Part shown: piece by piece, positions 1-7,652 of the stretch
Position numbering within the stretch: position 1 is the stretch's first letter
Layout of the letters: each line of letters starts with the position of its first letter
Source of the DNA: an uncultured Colwellia sp.
Lineage (GTDB): Bacteria > Pseudomonadota > Gammaproteobacteria > Enterobacterales > Alteromonadaceae
Direction: 5' to 3'
DNA length: 33,111 nucleotides
Assembly (NCBI GenBank): GCA_913058145.1
Contig: CAJXQM010000029.1
Span: 1-33,111, forward strand
Notes under the pieces: model-generated
What the model saw: only the letters and a program-made list of their open reading frames with translations
What the model was told of the DNA's origin: nothing
The model's database searches: none
Made by a program: the position numbers and the translations under genes

Positions 1-73
1 AAGTTTTATTTTCGGCGTCCACTAAGAACCATTCGCGTTGTACGCTTGCTGGTTTAGCTACAAAAGTTTTCAT
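1..73 (-). CDS. rplM: 50S ribosomal protein L13 (uL13), N-terminal fragment
   Basis: The minus-strand ATG at 73 opens a frame that runs off the window after 24 codons. It begins MKTFVAKPASVQREWFLVDA, which matches the conserved start of bacterial L13 (E. coli begins [20 protein letters not shown]). L13 is an early-assembling protein of the large ribosomal subunit and is usually followed by rpsI (S9), which would lie outside the window. In E. coli the operon is controlled by L13 itself through the mRNA leader, and the leader here is long, about 170 bases from the predicted promoter. The identification is secure although only the N-terminus is visible. Confidence 0.93.
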   Translation of the reverse strand, partial: MKTFVAKPASVQREWFLVDAENKT

Positions 74-248
74 TAGAAAAACCCAATATTAAATATGTTA
101 CTTAAATAGCAAGTCAAACCTAATGTTTGTCCTGCCGGTTAATAATAGACTACGCAATTACCCCTTCGAGTATCGAGTCTAACGCCCATTATTACTTATA
201 AGCTACCTTAAAAGTAATAAAAAGACAGTTTGTAACGTAGGGAGCGCG

Positions 249-254
249 ATTATA
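249..254 (-). promoter_or_regulatory. Probable rplM promoter (-10 box) with GC-rich discriminator
   Basis: On the minus strand a perfect TATAAT is followed at once by CGCGCTCCC. A GC-rich stretch between the -10 box and the start of transcription is typical of growth-rate and ppGpp controlled promoters of ribosomal genes. The -35 region is poor, with no good TTGACA at 16-18 bases. Transcription would start near 242, giving a leader of about 170 bases. Confidence 0.5.
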
Positions 255-374
255 CAGAATATTACTGAGAAGATCACGCCTATTTGTTAATATTTACAAA
301 AAAAACTCACATTTGGATAATACACTTTTACCCTAGTGAAATGGGAAAGCACTTTTGAGCAGAGGTAACCGTTG

Positions 375-421
375 AGTTATACAAAATATACTTTTTAAGT
401 AGGGAGATTTAGTTATACAAA
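375..421. repeat. 11-base direct repeat pair
   Basis: AGTTATACAAA occurs at 375-385 and again at 411-421, 36 bases apart start to start. In such A+T-rich DNA this could be chance. No function is assigned. Confidence 0.35.
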
Positions 422-446
422 CAGTTGTTGTACAAATATTATTCAC

Positions 447-476
447 AAAAAAAAAGCGCCAATAGGCGCTTTTTTT
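447..476. terminator. Bidirectional intrinsic terminator after rpmE
   Basis: AGCGCC (455-460) pairs with GGCGCT (465-470) across an AATA loop. A runs on the left and T runs on the right let it work on both strands. On the minus strand it lies about 45 bases past the rpmE stop codon and ends that transcript. It also separates rpmE from rplM. Confidence 0.85.
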
Positions 477-522
477 CGTTTGATGCTTTGCTACAAGTAG
501 CAAATTACATAAAAAGTAAAAT

Positions 523-735
523 TTACTTCTTACTAAGAGCACCAAAACGTTTGTTGAATTTATCAACACGACCACCAGTCTCAGCCGCTTTTTGCTTGCC
601 AGTGTAAAATGGGTGACATGCAGAACATACGTCTAAATGAATGTCTTTTTTAGCTGTTGAGCGAGTTTTTATAACATTGCCACAAGAACAAGTTGCTGTA
701 AACTCAACATAATTAGGATGAATGCCTTCTTTCAT
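523..735 (-). CDS. rpmE: 50S ribosomal protein L31 (bL31), zinc-binding form
   Basis: This 70-residue protein is the C+ (zinc-binding) type of L31, which sits in the central protuberance and helps bridge the two subunits. The zinc ligands are visible as Cys16, Cys18, Cys37 and Cys40. The frame is open further upstream to 828, but the ATG at 735 gives the normal length of about 70 residues, aligns with E. coli L31 (MKKDIHP...) and has a GAGG ribosome-binding site five to six bases upstream. The gene is divergent from priA, as in E. coli. A small GGCG/CGCC hairpin lies in its short leader (about 756-766). E. coli rpmE is autoregulated through its leader; whether that happens here is unknown. 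Confidence 0.95.
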   Translation of the reverse strand: MKEGIHPNYVEFTATCSCGNVIKTRSTAKKDIHLDVCSACHPFYTGKQKAAETGGRVDKFNKRFGALSKK

Positions 736-798
736 GGGAACCTCTATCTCTTTCGAGAAATTGGGCGTATCGCCACTTAGCCGCTTTATTACTCTTAA

Positions 799-804
799 CT
801 TATA
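799..804 (-). promoter_or_regulatory. Candidate rpmE -10 box
   Basis: A minus-strand TATAAG lies 18 bases after TTGGCG, a weak -35. It would give a leader of roughly 55 bases. The match is only moderate. Confidence 0.3.
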
Positions 805-991
805 AAAAGTAGTAATAGAAAACGCCAAGCACCATACGGTGTAAAATTAATGGGGGCGAATAATAAAGGATCACAACAACGACTACAAGCAAAAGCAACA
901 AAAAATTGATTAAAAAAAGACTTATTAATAAAAGACAGGATTTACGATAAGATAGTCAGTACTAAAAACAATAATTACTTTTATTTATCAC

Positions 992-3247
992 GTGTCGGAA
1001 CAAATAATTTCATCTCAAGCAGCATCTAACCATCGAGTACCTACACGTTATGTGCAAGTTGCGGTTGCTGTGCCCATGCGACAACTATTTACGTATCAAA
1101 TCCCTATTGATATGCAACAACCACCAATTCATATTGGAGAACGGGTTGCAGTATCCTTTGGTGCAAGACACGTTATTGCTATTGTTGTATCCGTAAATAA
1201 TGAATGTGATATTGATGCAAAAAAAATAAAACCTATTTCAAAGCGCCTTAATGATACATTTCATTTAAGTGATTCTTTGGTGGTTTTTTTGAAATTATGT
1301 GCGAATTATTATCATCATCCAATCGGAGATGTGTTTCAGCAAGCGTTACCTAAATTATTACGCCAAGTTAAGACATTAGATATACAGCCGCCCATGGTGT
1401 GGCATAGTGTAAAAATTATAGATGAAACTCAAAAAGAACTGACTAAACTAGCAACAAAAGCACCGAAACAATACGCACTTTATCAATTAATAGATCAACA
1501 TCAAGGCATAAGTTGGGCTGAATTACGCACTCTAGGCTATAGCAAAACCCAACTGAATGCTCTAACCGCTAAAGCATTAATAACAGAAGCTAAGCAGCAA
1601 CCTTGTCAATTTATTTGGCAAGAACACGCATTAGCAGAAGAAAACAAACAAGTACTCTCTACCGAGCAAGCAATTATTGTTGCGGCAATTAATCAATCTC
1701 TTGAACAGTTTGTTTGTCATTTAATTGATGGCATTACCGGCTCAGGCAAAACCGAAGTTTACTTACAAGCGATGGAAAAAGTACTCTCTAATAATCAGCA
1801 AGTGTTAGTGATAGTGCCTGAAATTGGCCTAACGCCACAAACGTTATTGCGTTTTGAACAACGATTTAATGTGCCTATTTGTTTACATCACTCCAACTTA
1901 AATGACACTGAACGTTTAGACACCTGGCTTAATGCTCAACAAAATAGTGCCGCTATTGTGATTGGTACCCGTTCTGCGGTTTTTTCTCCACTGCATAAAT
2001 TGGGTATGATTATTGTTGATGAAGAACACGACAGTTCATTAAAACAACAAGACAGCTTTCGTTATCACGGACGAGACATTGCTATTTTACGTGCCCGACA
2101 ATTAAATATCCCCATTGTGCTAGGTAGCGCTACGCCCAGTTTTGAATCGCTACAAAATGCCCTTTCAGGAAAATATCAATACCATCAATTACACAAACGC
2201 GCAGGACAAAGCAGTAAAGCGAAAATATCACTCATTGATGTGGCCAAACAACAAATGGAGTTTGGCCTTTCCGGTAGTTTGAAACATGAAATAACACAAA
2301 CACTAGCGCGCGGTGAACAGGTACTCGTGTTTTTAAATCGTCGTGGTTATGCGCCAGCGATTAATTGCCAAGAATGTCATTGGCTTTGCGATTGTCAACG
2401 CTGTGATAAACCTTACACTTTTCATCAAAAACAGCAGTTAATGATATGCCATCACTGTGGTAGCCAAAAACGTGTACCAAGACAATGCCCTAACTGTGGC
2501 AGTATTCGTATTGCACCGGTTGGACAAGGAACAGAACAACTTGAGCAACGTATCAGTGAAATATTTCCTGATGTAAGCGTAGTAAGAATTGATAGAGACA
2601 GTACTCGAAGAAAGGGCGAGTTAACAAAGTTATTACAAGAAATTACCGAGAAAAAACATCAACTATTGATTGGTACGCAAATGCTTGCCAAAGGTCATCA
2701 TTTTCCGGATGTAACGTTGGTGGCTGTATTGGATGGCGATGGCGCGTTATTTAGTTTTGATTTTCGTGCAAGCGAAAACATGGCTCAATTGCTTATTCAA
2801 GTTGCAGGTCGTGCGGGTCGTGCTAGTAAGCCCGGACAAGTACTTGTACAAACCAGTTATCCTGATCATCCTTTATTACAAGATCTAGTGCATAACGGCT
2901 ATCAACATTTTGCCAGACAAGCGTTAATTGAACGTAAACAAGCAAGATTACCCCCGTTTAGTTTTCAAGCATTGATCCGCGCTGAAGCAAATTACCCGAG
3001 TTATCCTGAAAAATTTTTACGAATACTTACTGAGCAAACGTTAATCAACTGTGAGTTTGCCGGCCCTGTGCCTGCGGCAATGGAAAAAAAAGCGGGTAAG
3101 TTCCGTTACCATCTAATCCTGCAAGCAAAATCCAGAAAAGAGTTACATGTCGCTATTTTGCAGTTATTGACTGCAATACCAAATAACGAATTTCAACCTA
3201 AAGTACGATGGAGTTTAGATATAGACCCTATTGATTTAAACTGGTGA
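992..3247 (+). CDS. priA: Primosomal protein N' (replication restart helicase PriA)
   Basis: PriA is a superfamily 2, 3'-to-5' DNA helicase that recognises stalled or collapsed forks and reloads DnaB. At 751 residues it is slightly longer than the usual 730 or so. The order is an N-terminal 3'-end-binding domain (about 18-120), winged helix (about 150-210), Walker A GITGSGKT (247-254), DEEH box (343-346), then a zinc region with paired cysteines at 459/462, 468/471, 486/489 and 499/502 inserted in the helicase core, and a C-terminal domain ending at 751. The start is a GTG (992) with no clear ribosome-binding site. The first 15 or so residues precede the family's usual start, so a slightly later start is possible. 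The gene is divergent from rpmE and followed by ftsN, a conserved arrangement. Confidence 0.96.
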   Translation: MSEQIISSQAASNHRVPTRYVQVAVAVPMRQLFTYQIPIDMQQPPIHIGERVAVSFGARHVIAIVVSVNNECDIDAKKIKPISKRLNDTFHLSDSLVVFLKLCANYYHHPIGDVFQQALPKLLRQVKTLDIQPPMVWHSVKIIDETQKELTKLATKAPKQYALYQLIDQHQGISWAELRTLGYSKTQLNALTAKALITEAKQQPCQFIWQEHALAEENKQVLSTEQAIIVAAINQSLEQFVCHLIDGITGSGKTEVYLQAMEKVLSNNQQVLVIVPEIGLTPQTLLRFEQRFNVPICLHHSNLNDTERLDTWLNAQQNSAAIVIGTRSAVFSPLHKLGMIIVDEEHDSSLKQQDSFRYHGRDIAILRARQLNIPIVLGSATPSFESLQNALSGKYQYHQLHKRAGQSSKAKISLIDVAKQQMEFGLSGSLKHEITQTLARGEQVLVFLNRRGYAPAINCQECHWLCDCQRCDKPYTFHQKQQLMICHHCGSQKRVPRQCPNCGSIRIAPVGQGTEQLEQRISEIFPDVSVVRIDRDSTRRKGELTKLLQEITEKKHQLLIGTQMLAKGHHFPDVTLVAVLDGDGALFSFDFRASENMAQLLIQVAGRAGRASKPGQVLVQTSYPDHPLLQDLVHNGYQHFARQALIERKQARLPPFSFQALIRAEANYPSYPEKFLRILTEQTLINCEFAGPVPAAMEKKAGKFRYHLILQAKSRKELHVAILQLLTAIPNNEFQPKVRWSLDIDPIDLNW

Positions 3248-3290
3248 CACGTTAGAATAACAAAACTTTTCCGCGACTCTTCTGTTATTC

Positions 3291-3851
3291 ATGCCAAATC
3301 AAGATTATATTGCTCGCAAACCTGCAAAAAAGAAAAAAAATAATCCTTACAAAAAAAGCACACCTCTTCCTGCCTCTAAATCAACAGTTAAAGCCAAACT
3401 TATTGGCTTTATCGTTATAATATTAATTGCCGCCTTTGCCTATGGTTTGTGGTTTTTAAAAACAAGCCCGCAAACTAAAGCCCCTATTCAAACTGAAACA
3501 ACTGCGCCTGCAACAAAAGAAACACATTTACCTACAGCACCGAAAGAAAAATGGACCTATGTTGAAAACCTAAAAACTAAAGAAATCGAAGTGGGTCAAT
3601 ATGAAGTAACACAAAAAGGTCCTTATAGATTACAGTGCGGGTCATTCAAAACAACAGCACGCGCTGAAATATTAAAAGCGACCATAGCTTTTGTAGGACT
3701 TGAAGCCTTTATAAAAAAATCGGTTGGTCGCAATGGTACTTGGTATAAAGTGATATTAGGTCCTTACGCTCGCAAAAGATTGGCAGAACAAGATAAGCAT
3801 AAATTAAGAAACAATCGTGTCAATCGTTGCCAAGTTCTCTTATGGAAATAA
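3291..3851 (+). CDS. ftsN: Cell division protein FtsN-like, SPOR domain protein
   Basis: FtsN is a late divisome protein that triggers septal peptidoglycan synthesis through FtsA and FtsQLB and binds denuded glycan strands by its SPOR domain. The 186 residues show a lysine-rich cytoplasmic start (1-33), one transmembrane helix (about 36-56), a short Pro/Thr linker, and a SPOR domain (about 111-186). Cys116 and Cys180 sit where the E. coli SPOR domain has its disulfide. The linker is much shorter than in E. coli FtsN (319 residues). The position between priA and hslV, the same slot as in E. coli, is the main reason for the name. It could also be called a generic SPOR protein. Confidence 0.85.
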   Translation: MPNQDYIARKPAKKKKNNPYKKSTPLPASKSTVKAKLIGFIVIILIAAFAYGLWFLKTSPQTKAPIQTETTAPATKETHLPTAPKEKWTYVENLKTKEIEVGQYEVTQKGPYRLQCGSFKTTARAEILKATIAFVGLEAFIKKSVGRNGTWYKVILGPYARKRLAEQDKHKLRNNRVNRCQVLLWK

Positions 3852-3932
3852 TTTAACTCTCTCCTTGAAAACTCAGCAATGATCCCAATTTCATTTACAT
3901 TAAAAATATAATTATTCGGATTGAACGTTAAT

Positions 3933-4451
3933 ATGACTACTATCGTTTCTGTTAGACGCAATGGCAAAGTCGCCATTGGTGGTGATGGGCAAGTATCACT
4001 TGGTAATACCGTAATGAAAGGTAACGCAAAAAAAGTACGCCGTTTATACAATAACAAAGTGCTTGCTGGTTTTGCTGGGAGTACTGCCGATGCTTTTACT
4101 TTATTCGAACGCTTTGAAAGTAAGCTTGAACAACATCAAGGCCATTTAACCAAAGCGGCTGTCGAATTAGCAAAAGATTGGCGCAGCGATCGCGCCTTGA
4201 GAAAACTTGAAGCATTACTTGCTGTCGCCGATGAGACTGCCTCATTAATCATTACCGGCAATGGCGATGTTGTTCAGCCTGAACACGATTTAATTGCTAT
4301 TGGTAGCGGTGGAAATTTTGCTCAATCTGCAGCAACCGCCTTATTAGAAAATACCGACTTAAGTGCTAAAGAAATAGTCGAAAAATCATTAACTATTGCG
4401 GGTAACATCTGTGTATTTACCAACCATGAACAAACCATAGACGAATTATAG
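3933..4451 (+). CDS. hslV: ATP-dependent protease HslVU, peptidase subunit HslV
   Basis: HslV is the proteasome-like threonine peptidase that forms a double hexamer capped by the HslU ATPase and degrades unfolded or regulatory proteins in the cytoplasm. The ATG at 3933 is chosen over an in-frame TTG at 3921 because it gives [10 protein letters not shown], so that Thr2 becomes the N-terminal nucleophile after Met removal. Asp18 and Lys34 match catalytic Asp17 and Lys33 of the mature enzyme. The 172 residues are close to E. coli HslV (176), and the GSGG motif near the C-terminal third is intact. hslU follows after 71 bases, presumably in one transcript. Confidence 0.97.
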   Translation: MTTIVSVRRNGKVAIGGDGQVSLGNTVMKGNAKKVRRLYNNKVLAGFAGSTADAFTLFERFESKLEQHQGHLTKAAVELAKDWRSDRALRKLEALLAVADETASLIITGNGDVVQPEHDLIAIGSGGNFAQSAATALLENTDLSAKEIVEKSLTIAGNICVFTNHEQTIDEL

Positions 4452-4522
4452 CGATAGTAACCGTTACAAGTGACAAAATTATTGTCTTGGTACCGAAACT
4501 AAGACGAAATGAGGATTAAAAC

Positions 4523-5854
4523 ATGTCAGATATGACACCACGTGAAATTGTTCATGAATTAGACAGCCATATTATTGGTCAAAGTGATGCTAAACGCGCT
4601 GTTGCTATCGCTTTAAGAAATCGCTGGCGTCGTATGCAGTTGAATGAAGACTTACGCAACGAAGTCACCCCAAAAAACATTTTGATGATTGGCCCAACAG
4701 GTGTTGGTAAAACTGAAATTGCTCGCCGTTTAGCTAAATTAGCCCGTGCACCTTTTATTAAAGTTGAAGCAACAAAATTCACCGAAGTGGGTTATGTCGG
4801 TAAAGAAGTAGAGACCATTATTCGAGATCTAGCCGATATGGCTATCAAGATGGTTAAAGAAGACGAAATGAGTCGCGTGCAACATCTAGCAGAAGAAGCG
4901 GCAGAAGAACGTATTTTAGATATTTTATTACCGCCTGCTCGTGATGGTTTTGGTAATGATGAAAAAGGTGAAGAGAGTAATACTCGTCAAATTTTTCGTA
5001 AAAAACTACGCGAAGGCAAACTAGACGATAAAGACATTGAGCTAGATTTAGCCGCACCACAAGTTGGCGTTGAAATTATGGCTCCTCCTGGTATGGAAGA
5101 CATGACGTCACAATTACAAAGCATGTTTCAAAATATGTCGAGTGATAAAACCAATAAACGTAAACTAAAAATTAAAGACGCTTTTAAAGCGCTACAAGAA
5201 GAAGAAGCATCTAAAATAGTAAATAACGATGACATTAAACAAAAAGCAATTTATGCAGTAGAGCAAAATGGTATTGTTTTTATTGATGAAATTGACAAAA
5301 TTTGTCGACGCGCTGACAGTAATAGTGGTGGCGATGTTTCACGTGAAGGTGTACAACGTGATTTGCTTCCGTTAGTAGAGGGCTCAACGGTTAGCACTAA
5401 GCATGGCATGATAAAAACAGATCATATTTTATTCATTGCTTCAGGGGCATTTCAAATGGCTAAGCCATCTGATTTAATTCCAGAATTACAAGGTCGTTTA
5501 CCTATTCGTGTTGAATTAAAAGCGTTAACCTCTGATGATTTTGTTAGAATTTTAACTGAACCTTTCGCTTCACTAACCGAGCAATATATTGCACTGTTAG
5601 AGACTGAAGGCGTAAACATTGCCTTTAGCGACGATGGTGTTCAGGCGATAGCCAATGCTGCTTGGCAAGTAAACGAAACTACCGAAAACATTGGTGCACG
5701 TAGACTACACACTATGATGGAACGCTTAACAGAAGAGTTATCTTTTCATGCCGATGAACGCTCAGGTGAAACCATACTTATCAACAAAAGTTATGTTGAT
5801 AACATATTAAGTGAAGTGGTAAAAGACGAAGATTTGAGCCGCTTTATACTGTAA
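4523..5854 (+). CDS. hslU: ATP-dependent protease HslVU, ATPase subunit HslU
   Basis: HslU is an AAA+ unfoldase that feeds proteins into HslV. The 443 residues match the E. coli length. Walker A GPTGVGKT is at 57-64, the substrate-gripping pore loop GYVG at 90-93, the intermediate (I) domain at about 110-235, Walker B with Asp255 and Glu256 at 252-258, and the C-terminal tail ends in SRFIL, the hydrophobic end that docks into HslV to activate it. The start at 4523 has a good GAGGA ribosome-binding site. The gene forms the usual hslVU pair and is followed by a DUF971 gene after 45 bases. Confidence 0.98.
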   Translation: MSDMTPREIVHELDSHIIGQSDAKRAVAIALRNRWRRMQLNEDLRNEVTPKNILMIGPTGVGKTEIARRLAKLARAPFIKVEATKFTEVGYVGKEVETIIRDLADMAIKMVKEDEMSRVQHLAEEAAEERILDILLPPARDGFGNDEKGEESNTRQIFRKKLREGKLDDKDIELDLAAPQVGVEIMAPPGMEDMTSQLQSMFQNMSSDKTNKRKLKIKDAFKALQEEEASKIVNNDDIKQKAIYAVEQNGIVFIDEIDKICRRADSNSGGDVSREGVQRDLLPLVEGSTVSTKHGMIKTDHILFIASGAFQMAKPSDLIPELQGRLPIRVELKALTSDDFVRILTEPFASLTEQYIALLETEGVNIAFSDDGVQAIANAAWQVNETTENIGARRLHTMMERLTEELSFHADERSGETILINKSYVDNILSEVVKDEDLSRFIL

Positions 5855-5899
5855 ACCTAAACAAAAAACTTTAAACGTTGTGAGTTATCAATAAACCCT

Positions 5900-6253
5900 A
5901 TGATTATTACCGGTTTTATTATCAATAATACGGACAAAAACCTTACTCTTACTATCGTTAAGAGTAAGGTTGCTCAATTAAGCTTTGAATATTTACGCGT
6001 ATTTACCCCAACAGCGGGTAATAAACAACCAGCATTGGTTACCCATAAAAAATCGATAACCTTGACCACAATAGAAAATGTTGGCAAACACGGTTATCGG
6101 CTTACTTTTGATGATCAACACACTGCTATTTATTCTTCAAATCATCTTGAATTGCTCATAAAAGAGCATGATCAACGCTGGCAACATTACTTAGGTGAGC
6201 TTAAAGCCTCGGGTCACTCACGTGAAGCAATGATCAATTTTACTCAATTATAA
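5900..6253 (+). CDS. DUF971 (gamma-butyrobetaine hydroxylase N-terminal-like) protein
   Basis: This 117-residue protein resembles the small stand-alone DUF971 proteins often encoded just after hslVU in gammaproteobacteria. The same fold is the zinc-binding N-terminal domain of gamma-butyrobetaine hydroxylase, and related domains occur in Fe-S cluster carrier proteins. The hydrophobic strands and the pattern ending HLELLIKEHD are typical; no cysteine cluster is visible. A role linked to iron-sulfur handling has been suggested for the family, but the sequence does not prove it. The start codon ATG at 5900 lacks a strong ribosome-binding site. It is 45 bases after hslU and probably shares its transcript. 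Confidence 0.75.
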   Translation: MIITGFIINNTDKNLTLTIVKSKVAQLSFEYLRVFTPTAGNKQPALVTHKKSITLTTIENVGKHGYRLTFDDQHTAIYSSNHLELLIKEHDQRWQHYLGELKASGHSREAMINFTQL

Positions 6254-6383
6254 AATACTTCGAAGGTATAGGGTTAATAGAACAAGGCTAGCTGCTAATG
6301 GTACCGGTAAAGTATTAGTTATTGGATAATGCAAGTGCTAATAGGCGTGTCTAATGTAGGTACCGTCTAAGACCTTACCAACA

Positions 6384-7331
6384 CTATATTGGCTCACTAT
6401 GATCAGTAATCATTTCGAGTTCCGTCAAAAAAGTTAAACTAGGGGCAAAGAAAGCCGCTCCAGTTTCAGCTTGGGTATATTTAAGCAGATGATCAACATT
6501 GCCATGTCCATCACCATGAATCATACTTTTTAACATCAAAGAAAATGGTTTTGGTGAATGGCAATAAGAGACGAAAAATAACCCTTGGCACTTCATGTCA
6601 CCATACGGCATGCTTTGCCTTAAAATTTCAAGAGTATTACCTTGCTCATCTTTTAAACTTGTACGCTTAGTATGAGCAGTTAAGGGCTTATCTTCACTTT
6701 TATACTCAATATTATCCAGCTTGGTGCGACCATAGGTGTCTTCTTGTTCTTTATTTTTCAATGAGTTCCAGAGGGTTAAATTATGTTGATATCGTTGTGT
6801 ATGCAAATAGCTACCACTTGAAAAGGTGGCGTCATCATAATCTTTCACTAAAGCGACATTTCTACGATGCATTCCTTTTGGATTTTCAGTACCATCAACA
6901 AAACCGGTTAAATCTCGACCATCTAAAAAACGAAATGCTTGTATTTGCTCAATCAATTCAACACTGTCAGCAAGCAGCTGACAAACTTTAGAACAAACAA
7001 TATGATTAACATCTGCACGATCACTACGGATTTCGATATAAATATCAACATTACTACTCGGTGCTACGCGATCATCACTATTCATTGATGGAAAGGGTTC
7101 TAATAATGCAGGGCGCGTTTGCGGATAAAATTCATCCCAATAATTAGCGCCAATAGCAACAACGCCGGTTAAATTTGCTTCTGAATATTGATCTGCATAA
7201 TCTTCAAACAAGGCAGGTAAACGAGATAATGCCGCCCGGATAAAAGCATTTTTATGATCTAATGCATTAAAAAGTAGATAACTGCCATGTAAATTAGGCT
7301 CAGCGCAAATACCAAATTGTTCTCTAGCCAT
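6384..7331 (-). CDS. DyP-type haem peroxidase (YfeX-like)
   Basis: Dye-decolorising peroxidases use haem and hydrogen peroxide to oxidise various compounds; E. coli YfeX is the close model. The 315-residue protein has the signature GFVDG with catalytic Asp146 (motif at 143-147, followed by TENP), a probable proximal haem ligand His220 in the segment PLTAH, and a distal Arg238 near the MPYG motif. There is no signal peptide or twin-arginine motif, so it should be cytoplasmic. The ATG at 7331 is preceded by AGGA at a suitable distance. It stands alone, convergent with the hslVU-DUF971 genes. No encapsulin gene or targeting tail is seen nearby. Confidence 0.9.
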   Translation of the reverse strand: MAREQFGICAEPNLHGSYLLFNALDHKNAFIRAALSRLPALFEDYADQYSEANLTGVVAIGANYWDEFYPQTRPALLEPFPSMNSDDRVAPSSNVDIYIEIRSDRADVNHIVCSKVCQLLADSVELIEQIQAFRFLDGRDLTGFVDGTENPKGMHRRNVALVKDYDDATFSSGSYLHTQRYQHNLTLWNSLKNKEQEDTYGRTKLDNIEYKSEDKPLTAHTKRTSLKDEQGNTLEILRQSMPYGDMKCQGLFFVSYCHSPKPFSLMLKSMIHGDGHGNVDHLLKYTQAETGAAFFAPSLTFLTELEMITDHSEPI

Positions 7332-7652
7332 CTGAAATTCCTAAAATTAAGGGTGTTAAATGTACCTCTCTTTATTGTACACAAAAAAAAGTATCCTGGT
7401 TAGAACACTTGTCATAAATCATGCTTATATTGGCACATCACCTCATTTAACATTCCCTGTTCATCTTTAAAGTGATTAAAAAGTGAACTTATATCAAGAT
7501 AGTTCTGTTCACGCAAACCTAGGGTTTTATTTACCCTATAAGCGCTGTCATTATTATGTCAAAAAAGCTGTTGTTAGTTGTTATCAAGGCATACGTTCAA
7601 TAACCAATAACAATGTGAAGCAATGCTTGTGAATAACCGCAATTTGTTTTTA
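7332..7652. other. Intergenic region between the kinase and the DyP gene
   Basis: This stretch should contain the DyP peroxidase promoter, but I find only weak boxes (for example minus-strand ATGACA with TACTTT 17 bases later). A small hairpin, TAGGGT/ACCCTA with a 7-base loop, lies at 7520-7538. No clear intrinsic terminator follows the kinase. A 48-codon open stretch on the minus strand (7412-7558) is listed separately. Confidence 0.5.
7412..7558 (-). pseudogene. Possible decayed coding fragment with HPt-like segment
   Basis: The minus strand has 48 sense codons between an upstream TGA (7559-7561) and the stop at 7412-7414. There is no ATG start until late; a TTG about 15 codons in would be the only early start. 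The residues look protein-like: REQNYLDISSLFNHFKDEQG followed by MLNEVMCQYKHDL. This resembles the opening helix pair of an HPt (phosphotransfer) domain, in which a hydrophobic-Asp start and a Phe-rich helix precede the phosphorylated His. It lies just downstream of, and on the same strand as, a kinase that itself ends in an HPt domain, so it could be debris of a neighbouring two-component gene. Chance open frame is the alternative. Confidence 0.3.

Larger units (their letters stand above)
74..446. other. Intergenic region: rplM leader, promoter and short repeats
   Basis: There is no convincing gene between rplM and the terminator at 447-476. On the minus strand, positions 74 to about 242 would be the untranslated leader of rplM and 249-254 its -10 box. 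The rest (about 255-446) is A+T-rich and holds an 11-base direct repeat (375-385 and 411-421). I see no RNA gene here. Confidence 0.5.

Noticed and set aside
375..421. Direct repeat as part of a CRISPR or iteron array
   Set aside because: Only two copies of 11 bases in A+T-rich DNA; no further units.
736..828. N-terminal extension of rpmE
   Set aside because: The extension is not in the L31 family and covers the likely promoter and leader; ATG at 735 has a good ribosome-binding site.
3921..3932. Upstream TTG start for hslV
   Set aside because: It would bury the catalytic threonine, which must follow the initiator Met.
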